Program-made: the position numbers and the translations under genes
NCBI GenBank assembly: GCA_900547165.1
Contig: URFZ01000027.1
Span: forward strand, 1 to 16,435
Length of the DNA: 16,435 nucleotides
Origin: an uncultured Eubacteriales bacterium
GTDB taxonomy: Bacteria; Bacillota; Clostridia; Oscillospirales; UBA644
Reading direction: 5' to 3'
Notes under the pieces: generated by a model
What the model was told of the DNA's origin: nothing
Databases searched by the model: none
What the model saw: the letters and a program-made list of their open reading frames with translations, nothing else
Part shown: positions 1-6,972 of the stretch, one piece after another
Layout of the letters: every line of letters begins with the position of its first letter
Position numbering within the stretch: the stretch's first letter is position 1

Positions 1-58
1 GGCGTGGTACTTTCTTTCTTCGGCGAAAGAAAGTACCCCACCGGAGGAAGAACACGCC
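1..58. repeat. Nested inverted repeat at the left edge
   Basis: A perfect 13-base inverted repeat (6-18 against 25-37) closes over a six-base loop. It is enclosed by a second inverted repeat, GGCGTG at 1-6 against CACGCC at 53-58, which shares base 6 with the inner arm. No coding frame explains it, and it lies beyond the lysA terminator. Hairpins of this TTTCTTTC/GAAAGAAA type resemble intergenic repeats I associate with gut Firmicutes genomes, but that link is from memory and not tested here. Being at the very edge, the element may be incomplete. Confidence 0.5.
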
Positions 59-80
59 GATTCCATAACCAATCCACCCG

Positions 81-119
81 AAAAAACTCACTCCCTGCGC
101 AAATGCGTAGGGAGTGAGT
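81..119 (-). terminator. Intrinsic terminator of the lysine operon
   Basis: Read on the minus strand, an 11-bp stem (109-119 against 86-96) continues into a GCGT/GCGC inner stem over an AAAT-type loop, followed by a run of T (81-86). It starts six bases past the lysA stop codon, so it ends the dapA-dapB-ddh-lysA transcript. Confidence 0.9.
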
Positions 120-124
120 GCTAT

Positions 125-1420
125 TTACAGATCGTTGCCGCAGAGATCCGCGTAGGACTCGCGGCGCACGGCGATATAGCTCTCACCGCCGCGCAGCATG
201 ACGATCGGCGGGCGGGGCAGGCGGTTGTAATTTGACGCCATGGAATAGTTATACGCGCCCGTGGTGCACACCGCAACGAGGTCGCCGCGCCGGATGGTCG
301 CGGGGAAGGGGACGTGCTCCTGGATGATGTCGCCGCTTTCGCAGCAGCGTCCGACGAGTGACATCTCCAGCTCGCGCGTTTCCTCCATCCGGTCCGCGGG
401 CAGGCAGGTATACTGCGAACGGTAGAGCGCGAAGCGCGGGTTATCCACCATGCCGCCGTCGACGGAGACATAGTTCTTATACCCGGGGATCCGCTTGACG
501 GAGCCGACGGTGTAGAGCGTCATACCCGCCGCACCGACGATGCTGCGCCCCGGCTCCATGTGGATCTCCGGCATGGCGATGCCGAGGGCATCGCAGCCCG
601 CGCGGACGGCCTGCGCCACCTGCGCGACCTTCGTCTCCACGTCGAGATGCGGGTCGGTGTCCACATAGCGGACACCGTAGCCGCCGCCGAGGTCGAGAAT
701 TTCGGTCACATAGCTGTGGTCACGCTTCATTTTCATGATAAAGCCGAGCATGATAACGGAAGCGTCGAGAAATACCTGCGAATCGAAAACCTGCGAGCCG
801 ACGTGGCAGTGAAAGCCTTTGAGCGCGATGTTTTTGAGAGAAAGAGCGTGAACGGAGATCTCTTCGGCTTGTCCCGTTTCGATGCTTGAACCGAATTTAG
901 AATCGACTTTTCCCGTCGCGACCGCTTCGTAAGTGTGCGGGTCGATACCGGGGGTAAGACGAAGCAAAACGGGCTGAACAACGCCTTTCTCTTCGGCGAT
1001 GCGGTCTATCGCGTCAAGTTCTTCGACATTGTCAACGACAAAGTAGCCCACGCCGTTGGAAATGGCAAAATCTATATCAGCGTCAGTCTTGTTGTTTGAA
1101 TGGAAATATGCTTTTTCAAGAGGGAAACCCGCTTTCATCGCGGTGTAAATTTCTCCGCAGGAGACAACGTCTGCGCCGAGGCCTTCTTCCGCGACGATGT
1201 GATACATTCTTTTGAAGGACGCCGCCTTGCTTGCGTAAAGCGCGCAGGAATCGCCGCCGAAATATTTTTTCATCGCGTCGGCATAGGTGCGACAGTTTTC
1301 TCTTATGCGTTGTTCGTCCATAACATAAAGAGGCGAACCGAATTCGGAGATGAGTTCGGGGGTCGGAACGCCCGCAAAGGTCAGGATTCCGTTTTCAACG
1401 CCGATATTTTTGCAAATCAT
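125..1420 (-). CDS. lysA: Diaminopimelate decarboxylase
   Basis: A PLP enzyme that decarboxylates meso-diaminopimelate to L-lysine, the last step of the pathway, in the cytoplasm. The 431-residue length fits the family. Visible motifs are YASKA with the PLP lysine K65, the barrel motif FHCHVGSQ (203-210), GGGYG (245-249), EPGR (289-292) and the C-terminal CESGD with active-site cysteine C360. The ATG follows an AAGGAG site and lies 14 bases after ddh. It is the last gene of the operon and is followed by a strong terminator. Oddity: the 3' half (125 to ~700) is about 60-70% GC and uses mostly GAG for Glu (9 GAG, 2 GAA), while the 5' half is near 45% GC and uses mostly GAA (16 GAA, 2 GAG). The reading frame is intact, so the gene is a recombinant or an assembly chimera. 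Confidence 0.95.
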   Translation of the reverse strand: MICKNIGVENGILTFAGVPTPELISEFGSPLYVMDEQRIRENCRTYADAMKKYFGGDSCALYASKAASFKRMYHIVAEEGLGADVVSCGEIYTAMKAGFPLEKAYFHSNNKTDADIDFAISNGVGYFVVDNVEELDAIDRIAEEKGVVQPVLLRLTPGIDPHTYEAVATGKVDSKFGSSIETGQAEEISVHALSLKNIALKGFHCHVGSQVFDSQVFLDASVIMLGFIMKMKRDHSYVTEILDLGGGYGVRYVDTDPHLDVETKVAQVAQAVRAGCDALGIAMPEIHMEPGRSIVGAAGMTLYTVGSVKRIPGYKNYVSVDGGMVDNPRFALYRSQYTCLPADRMEETRELEMSLVGRCCESGDIIQEHVPFPATIRRGDLVAVCTTGAYNYSMASNYNRLPRPPIVMLRGGESYIAVRRESYADLCGNDL

Positions 1421-1434
1421 ATTTTTAACACTCC

Positions 1435-2418
1435 TTAAAGCATCATTTTTCTGAGATGGTCGGGAGAAAGCGCGGAGAGGTCGGCGGGTGCGACATCGAA
1501 AACGGTTTTACAGCCGCGGCAGCCTCTGTCATACATTTTTTTAATCGCGCGGGCATAAGCGACAAGCACGCTGCCCGTGAATTCGGGGTTGGAATCGAGC
1601 TTTAACGAGAACTCGCAAACGTGGGTGTTCTCTTTGTCAAAGCCGGTTTTGCCGGAGCGGATAACGCTGCCGCCGTGAGGCAGCGCCGCGTGGTCTCTTG
1701 CCATTTCTTCGGAGGAAATGAAATGAACCGCGGTATCATAATCCGAGAAATAGTTCGGCATGGTTTTGATTTCGTTTTCTATATACGCAAGGTCGGCACC
1801 CTCTTCGGCAACGACATAGCATTCTCTGGTATGCTTTTCTCTTGTGGACAGCACGGGATCTTCGCCGTTTCTGACAGCTTCGACTGCGGACGCAACGGGA
1901 ACGGTATACTGTCTCGCGTCTTTAACGCCCTTTATGCGGCGAATCGCATCGGAATGACCTTGGCTGACACCTCTGCCCCAGAATGTATAATCCTGTCCGA
2001 CGGGAAGAACCGCGTTCATATAAAGTCTTGCGAGGGAGAACAGCCCCGGATCCCAGCCACAGGAAATAAGGGCGATATTGTCGCCTATCTTTGCGGCATC
2101 ATCAACATTTTCAAAATGTTCGGGAATCTTTGCGTGGGTGTCAAAACTGTCGATAACATTGAAATGCTTCGCAAGCGCGGGGGTCATTTCGGGCAAGTCC
2201 GTGGCGCTTCCGCCGCAGATTATAAGAACATCGATTTTATCTTTGAATTTTTCGAGTTCGTCGGTATGATAAACTCCTACGCCCGCGGTTCTGATCTTAA
2301 CAGTTGCGGGATCTCTTCTCGTGAATACGCCGACAAGTTCGGTATCGTCGTTGAGCGCAACAGCCGCTTCAACTCCTCTGCCGAGGTTGCCGTAACCGTA
2401 AATTCCTATCTTTAACAT
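1435..2418 (-). CDS. ddh: meso-Diaminopimelate D-dehydrogenase
   Basis: An NADPH-dependent enzyme that reductively aminates tetrahydrodipicolinate directly to meso-diaminopimelate, bypassing the DapD/DapC/DapE/DapF steps. The N-terminal Rossmann motif GIYGYGNLG (5-13) and FTRR (32-35, a likely NADP phosphate contact) are present. So are the family signatures SCGWDPG (119-125) and GVSQGHSDA (150-158). The length of 327 residues is normal. The start follows an AGGAG site 17 bases after dapB. Its place between dapB, which makes its substrate, and lysA, which uses its product, confirms the role. A similarity to other amino-acid dehydrogenases is excluded by the GHSDAIRR-type signature. Confidence 0.95.
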   Translation of the reverse strand: MLKIGIYGYGNLGRGVEAAVALNDDTELVGVFTRRDPATVKIRTAGVGVYHTDELEKFKDKIDVLIICGGSATDLPEMTPALAKHFNVIDSFDTHAKIPEHFENVDDAAKIGDNIALISCGWDPGLFSLARLYMNAVLPVGQDYTFWGRGVSQGHSDAIRRIKGVKDARQYTVPVASAVEAVRNGEDPVLSTREKHTRECYVVAEEGADLAYIENEIKTMPNYFSDYDTAVHFISSEEMARDHAALPHGGSVIRSGKTGFDKENTHVCEFSLKLDSNPEFTGSVLVAYARAIKKMYDRGCRGCKTVFDVAPADLSALSPDHLRKMML

Positions 2419-2435
2419 AATATATCACTCCTGTT

Positions 2436-3185
2436 TTAAGCATTCAATGCAATAAGGTCGTTCATATCGTACATACCCGGTTCGCGACCTATCATAAACT
2501 CCGCGGCGGCGACTGCGCCCTCCGCAAAAAGAGAACGGCTCGACGCTTCATGTTTGAGGGTTATGGTCTGTGTGTCCGTGCCGATGATTATTTCATGTTC
2601 GCCAACAATGTTTCCCATGCGAACGGCGTGAATACCTATCTCGTCTTCCTGTCTCTTACCCTGTCCGCTTCTGCCGAGGACGAAAAACGCCTTTTCGCGG
2701 ACTTTTTTAATCGCATTCGCAAGCAACAGAGCGGTTCCGCTCGGAGCGTCAAGCTTTCTGTTGTGGTGCTTTTCGATTATTTCTATATCCGCTTCGGGGA
2801 ACGTTTTTGCCGCGGTTTTTGCAAGTTCGGCAAGAAGCGCTATGCCGAGAGACATATTCGCGGACCAAAATACGGGAACGGTCTTTGAGGTTTCTTCTAT
2901 AATTTTCTTTTCTTCGTCGGTGTGCCCCGTCGTTGCGATAATAACGGGCTTACCGACCTTTTTCGCGTATTCGCAGAGTGCGGGCGCGGACGCGTGGAAA
3001 GAGAAGTCCACGATGCAGTCAAAATCAACATTTACGCTGTCAAAATCCGCAAAAACGGGAACGCTTGCAGTTTCTCCGTTCGGGTCAACGCCGCCGACAA
3101 GTTCCGCGCCGCGATAACCGGTCAGCGCAAGTTTTTCGACTTCTTTGCCCATTCTTCCGCAAATACCGTTCAGTAATATTTTCAT
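2436..3185 (-). CDS. dapB: 4-Hydroxy-tetrahydrodipicolinate reductase
   Basis: It reduces 4-hydroxy-tetrahydrodipicolinate to tetrahydrodipicolinate with NAD(P)H. The N-terminal nucleotide-binding motif GICGRMG is at residues 7-13, DFS at 60-62 and TTGH at 85-88. The catalytic and substrate motif EKHHNRKLDAPSGT is at 138-151, with H140 and K144 matching E. coli H159 and K163. The length of 249 residues is normal. The start is 28 bases after the dapA stop, with GGAG 11 bases upstream, a slightly long spacing. It is the second gene of the operon, so it is co-controlled by the lysine riboswitch. Confidence 0.95.
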   Translation of the reverse strand: MKILLNGICGRMGKEVEKLALTGYRGAELVGGVDPNGETASVPVFADFDSVNVDFDCIVDFSFHASAPALCEYAKKVGKPVIIATTGHTDEEKKIIEETSKTVPVFWSANMSLGIALLAELAKTAAKTFPEADIEIIEKHHNRKLDAPSGTALLLANAIKKVREKAFFVLGRSGQGKRQEDEIGIHAVRMGNIVGEHEIIIGTDTQTITLKHEASSRSLFAEGAVAAAEFMIGREPGMYDMNDLIALNA

Positions 3186-3213
3186 ATTCGTTTATGCTCC
3201 GTTTCTTTTGCTT

Positions 3214-4101
3214 TTACACATTCAAACCGTGTTTGCGCATTATTGCGAGAAGATTTGCCTCGTGTTCGGGCTCCATCGGCGTAAGAGGAAGTCTTAAAAA
3301 GTTTTCGCCGTAACCCATTGCCGCCATTGCCGCTTTTACGGGTATCGGGTTAACTTCGCAGAACAGCGCGTTTATCAGGTCAAGCATATCAAGTTGCATA
3401 TCGCGGCTTTTCTCGGTCTCTCCTCTGAAAAACGCTTTGCACATTTCCGACGTTTCGCGGGGAAACACATTGGAAAGAACGGAAATAACTCCTTTGCCGC
3501 CGAGTGAAAGTATCGGGACTATTTGATCGTCATTACCGGAATAAATATCCATTTTTCCTTTTACGAGAGCCGCGGTCTCCGCTATCTGCGAAATGTTGCC
3601 GCTTGCCTCTTTTATCGCGACGATATTCGGGTGTTCGGCAAGAACGGCGCAGGTCTTCGGCAGAATATTGCAGCCTGTTCTCGACGGAACATTGTAAAGA
3701 ATTACGGGTTTTGTCGAAGCGTCGGCTATTGCCGTAAACGTTTTTATCAGTCCGTTTTGCGTGGCTTTATTATAATAGGGCGTAACTACAAGCATTGCGT
3801 CCGCGCCTATCGAGCAGGCATATTTTGTCAGGTCAATGGCATAAGAGGTGTCGTTTGAACCCGTGCCCGCGATAACCGGAACTCTGCCCGCGATTTTGTC
3901 AACCGCGAATTTCAAAACCTGCCTGTGTTCCTCGTCCGTAAGAGTCGAGCCCTCACCCGTTGTGCCCGCGACCACGATAGCGTCTATTCCCTCGGAAATC
4001 TGCCATTCGATAAGCCGTTCAAACGCTTCATAATCAACGCCGTTTTTGTTCAGCGGTGTTACAACAGCGGTCGCCGCTCCGGTAAATACTGTGTTTTTCA
4101 T
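3214..4101 (-). CDS. dapA: 4-Hydroxy-tetrahydrodipicolinate synthase
   Basis: It condenses pyruvate with aspartate semialdehyde, the entry step to lysine. All core residues align with E. coli DapA: T47 in GTTGEGST, Y110 in TPYYN, Y136 and R141 in YNVPSRTG, and the Schiff-base lysine K164 in AIKEASG. The length is 295 residues. The start follows GGAGG by eight bases. It is the first gene after the riboswitch leader. At the allosteric lysine site, E. coli H53 and E84 correspond to D56 and Y87, while H56, N80 and Y106 are kept (H59, N83, Y109). Lysine inhibition may therefore be weak, leaving control mainly to the riboswitch; that is inference from a hand alignment. Confidence 0.95.
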   Translation of the reverse strand: MKNTVFTGAATAVVTPLNKNGVDYEAFERLIEWQISEGIDAIVVAGTTGEGSTLTDEEHRQVLKFAVDKIAGRVPVIAGTGSNDTSYAIDLTKYACSIGADAMLVVTPYYNKATQNGLIKTFTAIADASTKPVILYNVPSRTGCNILPKTCAVLAEHPNIVAIKEASGNISQIAETAALVKGKMDIYSGNDDQIVPILSLGGKGVISVLSNVFPRETSEMCKAFFRGETEKSRDMQLDMLDLINALFCEVNPIPVKAAMAAMGYGENFLRLPLTPMEPEHEANLLAIMRKHGLNV

Positions 4102-4146
4102 AACGATATCCTCCGTATTACAGAACTTTTAAATCGGGACGTCGCG

Positions 4147-4184
4147 AAAAAGATAACGGGCAGAAGCCTGAAAGCCGCTGCCCG
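4147..4184 (-). terminator. Expression-platform terminator of the lysine riboswitch
   Basis: On the minus strand, CGGGCAG (4184-4178) pairs with CTGCCCG (4163-4157), with an imperfect 14-base middle, and is followed by TTATCTTTTT. It lies between the riboswitch aptamer and dapA. This is the arrangement expected for lysine-induced early termination. Confidence 0.8.
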
Positions 4185-4241
4185 AAAAAATCCGAATGAC
4201 CGATGACCTTTAAAAGATCAAAGGAAACAGGTTATCAAACA

Positions 4242-4401
4242 GATAGCTCTCCGCAAAACTGCGACAGCAATGCAAATCTTATTTCACACTGCCGGATCGG
4301 TCTTTCGCCGCAACCGTCCTCGGCATTCGCACCTTTCGCCGCCTCAGCCCTGCGAGAGCCTTATCCGAAAACGGTTACTGTTTGCAAAATGCGCCTCTAT
4401 C
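4242..4401 (-). promoter_or_regulatory. Lysine riboswitch (L box)
   Basis: The leader RNA begins GATAGAGGCGC (from 4401) and closes with GAGAGCTATC (to 4242), so GATAG and CTATC form the P1 helix. Between them are L-box hallmarks in order: AGTAA, GGCTGAGG, GAAAGGTGCGAATGCCGAGG, a CGGCAGTGTG segment and TGCTGTC. It sits directly upstream of dapA, and a terminator hairpin follows. L-box RNAs bind lysine and shut off lysine genes. The 340-base gap before dapA is fully explained by promoter, riboswitch and terminator. Confidence 0.92.
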
Positions 4402-4414
4402 ATTGTATATGTGT

Positions 4415-4443
4415 ATTCTATCACTAAAATCGCGATTTGTCAA
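4415..4443 (-). promoter_or_regulatory. Sigma-A-type promoter of the lysine operon
   Basis: TTGACA (4443-4438), a 17-base spacer and TAGAAT (4420-4415) lie just upstream of the riboswitch. Transcription should start near 4408. The -35 box is only about 15 bases past the stop codon of the upstream GH3 gene. Confidence 0.9.
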
Positions 4444-4458
4444 TAGGTCGTTTGTAAA

Positions 4459-6120
4459 TTATCCGTGGAAAACTATCTCGACCTCGTTGTGCATCTCTTC
4501 GGGAATGGTCTCACGAAGAACGCCGAGAGCCTTTTCCTTGCCTATTATTACATCGACAGCCGCTTCGACCGCAACGGAAGATGTTGAGTAGCAGCAAACT
4601 ATTTCATCCACAAACGGCAGCTGCGACGCAACATAGGGGTTTGAAACGACCGCTATCATATTCGGGTTTGCGGCATGAACGGCTTTCAAAGCATCAAGCT
4701 GGCGTTTGGTCATAAGTCCGACCTGTCCCGAGCGTGAACGGAAAGACGTACCGAAAACGACGATATCCGCGGCTTTTGCCTGTTTTGCGAGTTCCTCTAT
4801 CTGCTCATCGGTCGCATCGGGCGCAAACAGCGCGAGCTGCGCCTGCGGAACATATTTCGCAAGCGTCTCCTTGATAAGCGTCATATTGGAATACAGTCCG
4901 AAGCTAAGTCTGTTTGCGGGGTGCGTGGGCTCCATGACCATAACCTTTTTACCCTCAAAATCAATGGGAACGGCATTTTTTCTGTCACGGATAAGCGTCA
5001 CGGATTTCTTGGCTATCTCACGGGCAACGAACCAGCCGTCACGTTTCGGAACATCTTCGCGTTTTTCCGACGAGAAAAGTCCGAGCGCGTATTTCTGTTT
5101 CAGAACGCGAAGGCACGCTTTGTTTACTATCTCTTCGTCAAGTATACCGTCACGAACTGCCTGTGCAAGTCCTGCGGGAGCGTTCCATGCGTCGTTGGGC
5201 CCGAGGATAACGTCACAGCCCGCTGTAATGGCACGGATAGTACCCATGTGCGGATTGCCGCAGTTCTTTTCGGATTCGGTCATACCCGCCATACCCATAG
5301 CGTCGGTATACATAACGCCCTCAAAGCCGAGTTCACCGCGAAGAAGATCGGTCATGACAGCCTTTGAAAGCGTAGCAACGTTTTCCGCGTCGTACATATC
5401 ATATATGGCATGGTTGCACATAAGACCGCCGACGCCCGCTTCTATCGCCTTTTTGAACGGCTTCAAATGGATATTTTCCATTTCCTCTTTTGTCGTTCTT
5501 GTTTTTTCAAGCGCAAAATGTGAGTCGGAGAACTGCATTCCGGCTCCGGGAAAATGCTTTGCGGTGCCGATAAGTCTGCCGTCCGATTGAAGTCCTTTTA
5601 TATATGCCGCGGCAAGAGTTGCCACTATATCGGGGTCTTCTCCGAAAGAGCGGATATTTGTTATCGGGTTTTCGGGGTTTATGTTAACGTCAACAACCGG
5701 ACCGAAACATATGTTCCAGCCGAGGTAGGAAGCCTGCTGCGAAACAACTCTTCCTTCTTCATACGCGAGACGTTCGGCGTCTTTGAGATCCGCTATCGCG
5801 CCTATCGCCATCTGTTCCGCAAACTCGGTGGCTATGGAGCGGTCGTGAACGGTCTGACCTACGCCCGTTTCCATATCAACGCCGATGAAGAACGGAATGT
5901 CGGCTTCGCGTTGAAGTCTTTCCATATCGGCTTTAAAGCGCGCAAGAGCCTCCGCATCATGCCCGTAAATGACAGATAGGTTGCCGACATGATGTTCCAT
6001 GGCGGTCTCGCACTCTTCCCAGCAGCCGATGCCTGTCGATACAAGCTGTCCGCATTTCTGTTCAAGCGTCAGCATTTCAAGAATCTGTTCGGGCGTTTTG
6101 CCCTCAAATCTCTTATCCAT
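4459..6120 (-). CDS. Glycoside hydrolase family 3 protein, beta-N-acetylhexosaminidase-like
   Basis: A two-domain GH3 enzyme of 553 residues. The N-terminal barrel shows IGVDMETG (79-86), RSFGEDP (157-163), KHFPGAG (188-194), the DSH motif (199-201) and YTDAMGM with the likely nucleophile D273. A C-terminal GH3 domain spans about 370-553. An Asp-x-His dyad with H201 as acid/base is the mark of NagZ-type N-acetylglucosaminidases rather than beta-glucosidases, so amino-sugar or cell-wall recycling is the favoured role. No signal peptide is seen, so it is probably cytoplasmic. The family's usual KHFPGHG has Ala at the second-last position, which could shift specificity. The start lies two bases after the YcxB-like gene, with GAGGAG inside that gene's end, so translation is coupled. 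No terminator is visible before the lysine promoter. Confidence 0.85.
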   Translation of the reverse strand: MDKRFEGKTPEQILEMLTLEQKCGQLVSTGIGCWEECETAMEHHVGNLSVIYGHDAEALARFKADMERLQREADIPFFIGVDMETGVGQTVHDRSIATEFAEQMAIGAIADLKDAERLAYEEGRVVSQQASYLGWNICFGPVVDVNINPENPITNIRSFGEDPDIVATLAAAYIKGLQSDGRLIGTAKHFPGAGMQFSDSHFALEKTRTTKEEMENIHLKPFKKAIEAGVGGLMCNHAIYDMYDAENVATLSKAVMTDLLRGELGFEGVMYTDAMGMAGMTESEKNCGNPHMGTIRAITAGCDVILGPNDAWNAPAGLAQAVRDGILDEEIVNKACLRVLKQKYALGLFSSEKREDVPKRDGWFVAREIAKKSVTLIRDRKNAVPIDFEGKKVMVMEPTHPANRLSFGLYSNMTLIKETLAKYVPQAQLALFAPDATDEQIEELAKQAKAADIVVFGTSFRSRSGQVGLMTKRQLDALKAVHAANPNMIAVVSNPYVASQLPFVDEIVCCYSTSSVAVEAAVDVIIGKEKALGVLRETIPEEMHNEVEIVFHG

Positions 6121-6122
6121 TT

Positions 6123-6698
6123 TTATTTCTCCTCAGTTTGTACGGAAGCGGTAAACGTCCCGTTTTTATACTGTTTTTTTGTGCAATGAGCGGAAAACAA
6201 GGCGCGAAGTCCCTCCGAATTTCCACTTGTACAACCGTTTTTATCAAGAATATACGCATAGGCTTTTGTTCTGAAAACATAAAAGAAGCCGTCTGTTTCA
6301 TATATTTTGAATATCTCGGAATAAGAAAGCGTTTGACTGTCCGAGCTGTCGGCGTCGGAAATACTTATTGAAAGTCCGTCATCGGACACGGTAACGTCGG
6401 AGACAAGCGTTTTGCCCGTATCGTTTTTCCGAGCAAGTTTTTTCGGCATTATGAAAAAGCGGGAATATATCCAATAAGAACAGAAAATCACTATAACTAT
6501 CGCGATATAGTCGTTCATTCCGAGTTTTATTCCGTTCGTCAATTTTGCAACAACATTATAAATATTGAATACAAACAACGCGGCGTAAAGAACGATAAAA
6601 CCAATTACAACAGCCTTGTTTCGGGAGAAAAGATTGAACTTGAAAAATTTCAGCATATTCTCCTGCGTATACTCTGTTCTGACGGAAACCTCACGCAT
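6123..6698 (-). CDS. YcxB-like membrane protein
   Basis: A predicted 191-residue membrane protein. Two hydrophobic helices lie at about 29-50 and 63-84, followed by a soluble C-terminal region (about 95-175) of the YcxB-like pattern: a short beta-rich segment with YSEIFKIYET and a hydrophobic FFYVFRTKAYAYILDK stretch. The function of this family is not established. The ATG at 6698 is chosen because a promoter sits 37-65 bases upstream; the open frame extends further but into that promoter. The ribosome site is weak (GGGGTG). It forms a two-gene unit with the GH3 gene (two-base gap). It diverges from the dockerin gene. Confidence 0.7.
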   Translation of the reverse strand: MREVSVRTEYTQENMLKFFKFNLFSRNKAVVIGFIVLYAALFVFNIYNVVAKLTNGIKLGMNDYIAIVIVIFCSYWIYSRFFIMPKKLARKNDTGKTLVSDVTVSDDGLSISISDADSSDSQTLSYSEIFKIYETDGFFYVFRTKAYAYILDKNGCTSGNSEGLRALFSAHCTKKQYKNGTFTASVQTEEK

Positions 6699-6734
6699 TT
6701 GCCGCACCCCGATTTTCAATATTTTATCAGTAAA

Positions 6735-6763
6735 ATAATAACACATTTGACAAAAGCAGTCAA
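6735..6763 (-). promoter_or_regulatory. Promoter of the YcxB-like/GH3 unit
   Basis: TTGACT (6763-6758), a 17-base spacer and TATTAT (6740-6735), placed 37 bases before the chosen ATG. It supports the shorter start of the YcxB-like gene. Confidence 0.75.
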
Positions 6764-6856
6764 TCAAAACCATTTCGATTTAACAAAAAAGAACTATTCC
6801 GCCAAATGATACAAATTTTGCCTGAAATTTTGGGAATAAAGACCAACCGAAAACCG

Positions 6857-6885
6857 TTGACACAACTGAAATTATATGATAAAAT
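6857..6885 (+). promoter_or_regulatory. Promoter of the dockerin gene
   Basis: TTGACA (6857-6862), a 17-base spacer and TAAAAT (6880-6885). The start would be near 6892, giving an ~80-base leader. The 7-mer AACGGTT occurs in the leader at 6895-6901 and 6930-6936, and in reverse at 6852-6858 overlapping the -35 box, so it may be an operator half-site. A GTTT/AAAC inverted repeat also sits at 6888-6897. Confidence 0.85.
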
Positions 6886-6972
6886 AAGTTTGTAAACGGT
6901 TCGCAATCTTTCCGAATTTGAGAGTTTGAAACGGTTGCGGCAAAATCATATGATTCCATGAGGTGAAAGAGA

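Noticed and set aside
1621..2415. Long plus-strand open frame opposite ddh
   Set aside because: Antisense to a clearly identified ddh, with no recognisable domain or promoter.
4706..5590. Long open frame on the plus strand opposite the GH3 gene
   Set aside because: It lies fully antisense to a gene with clear GH3 motifs and has no family resemblance or ribosome site; it is a shadow frame.
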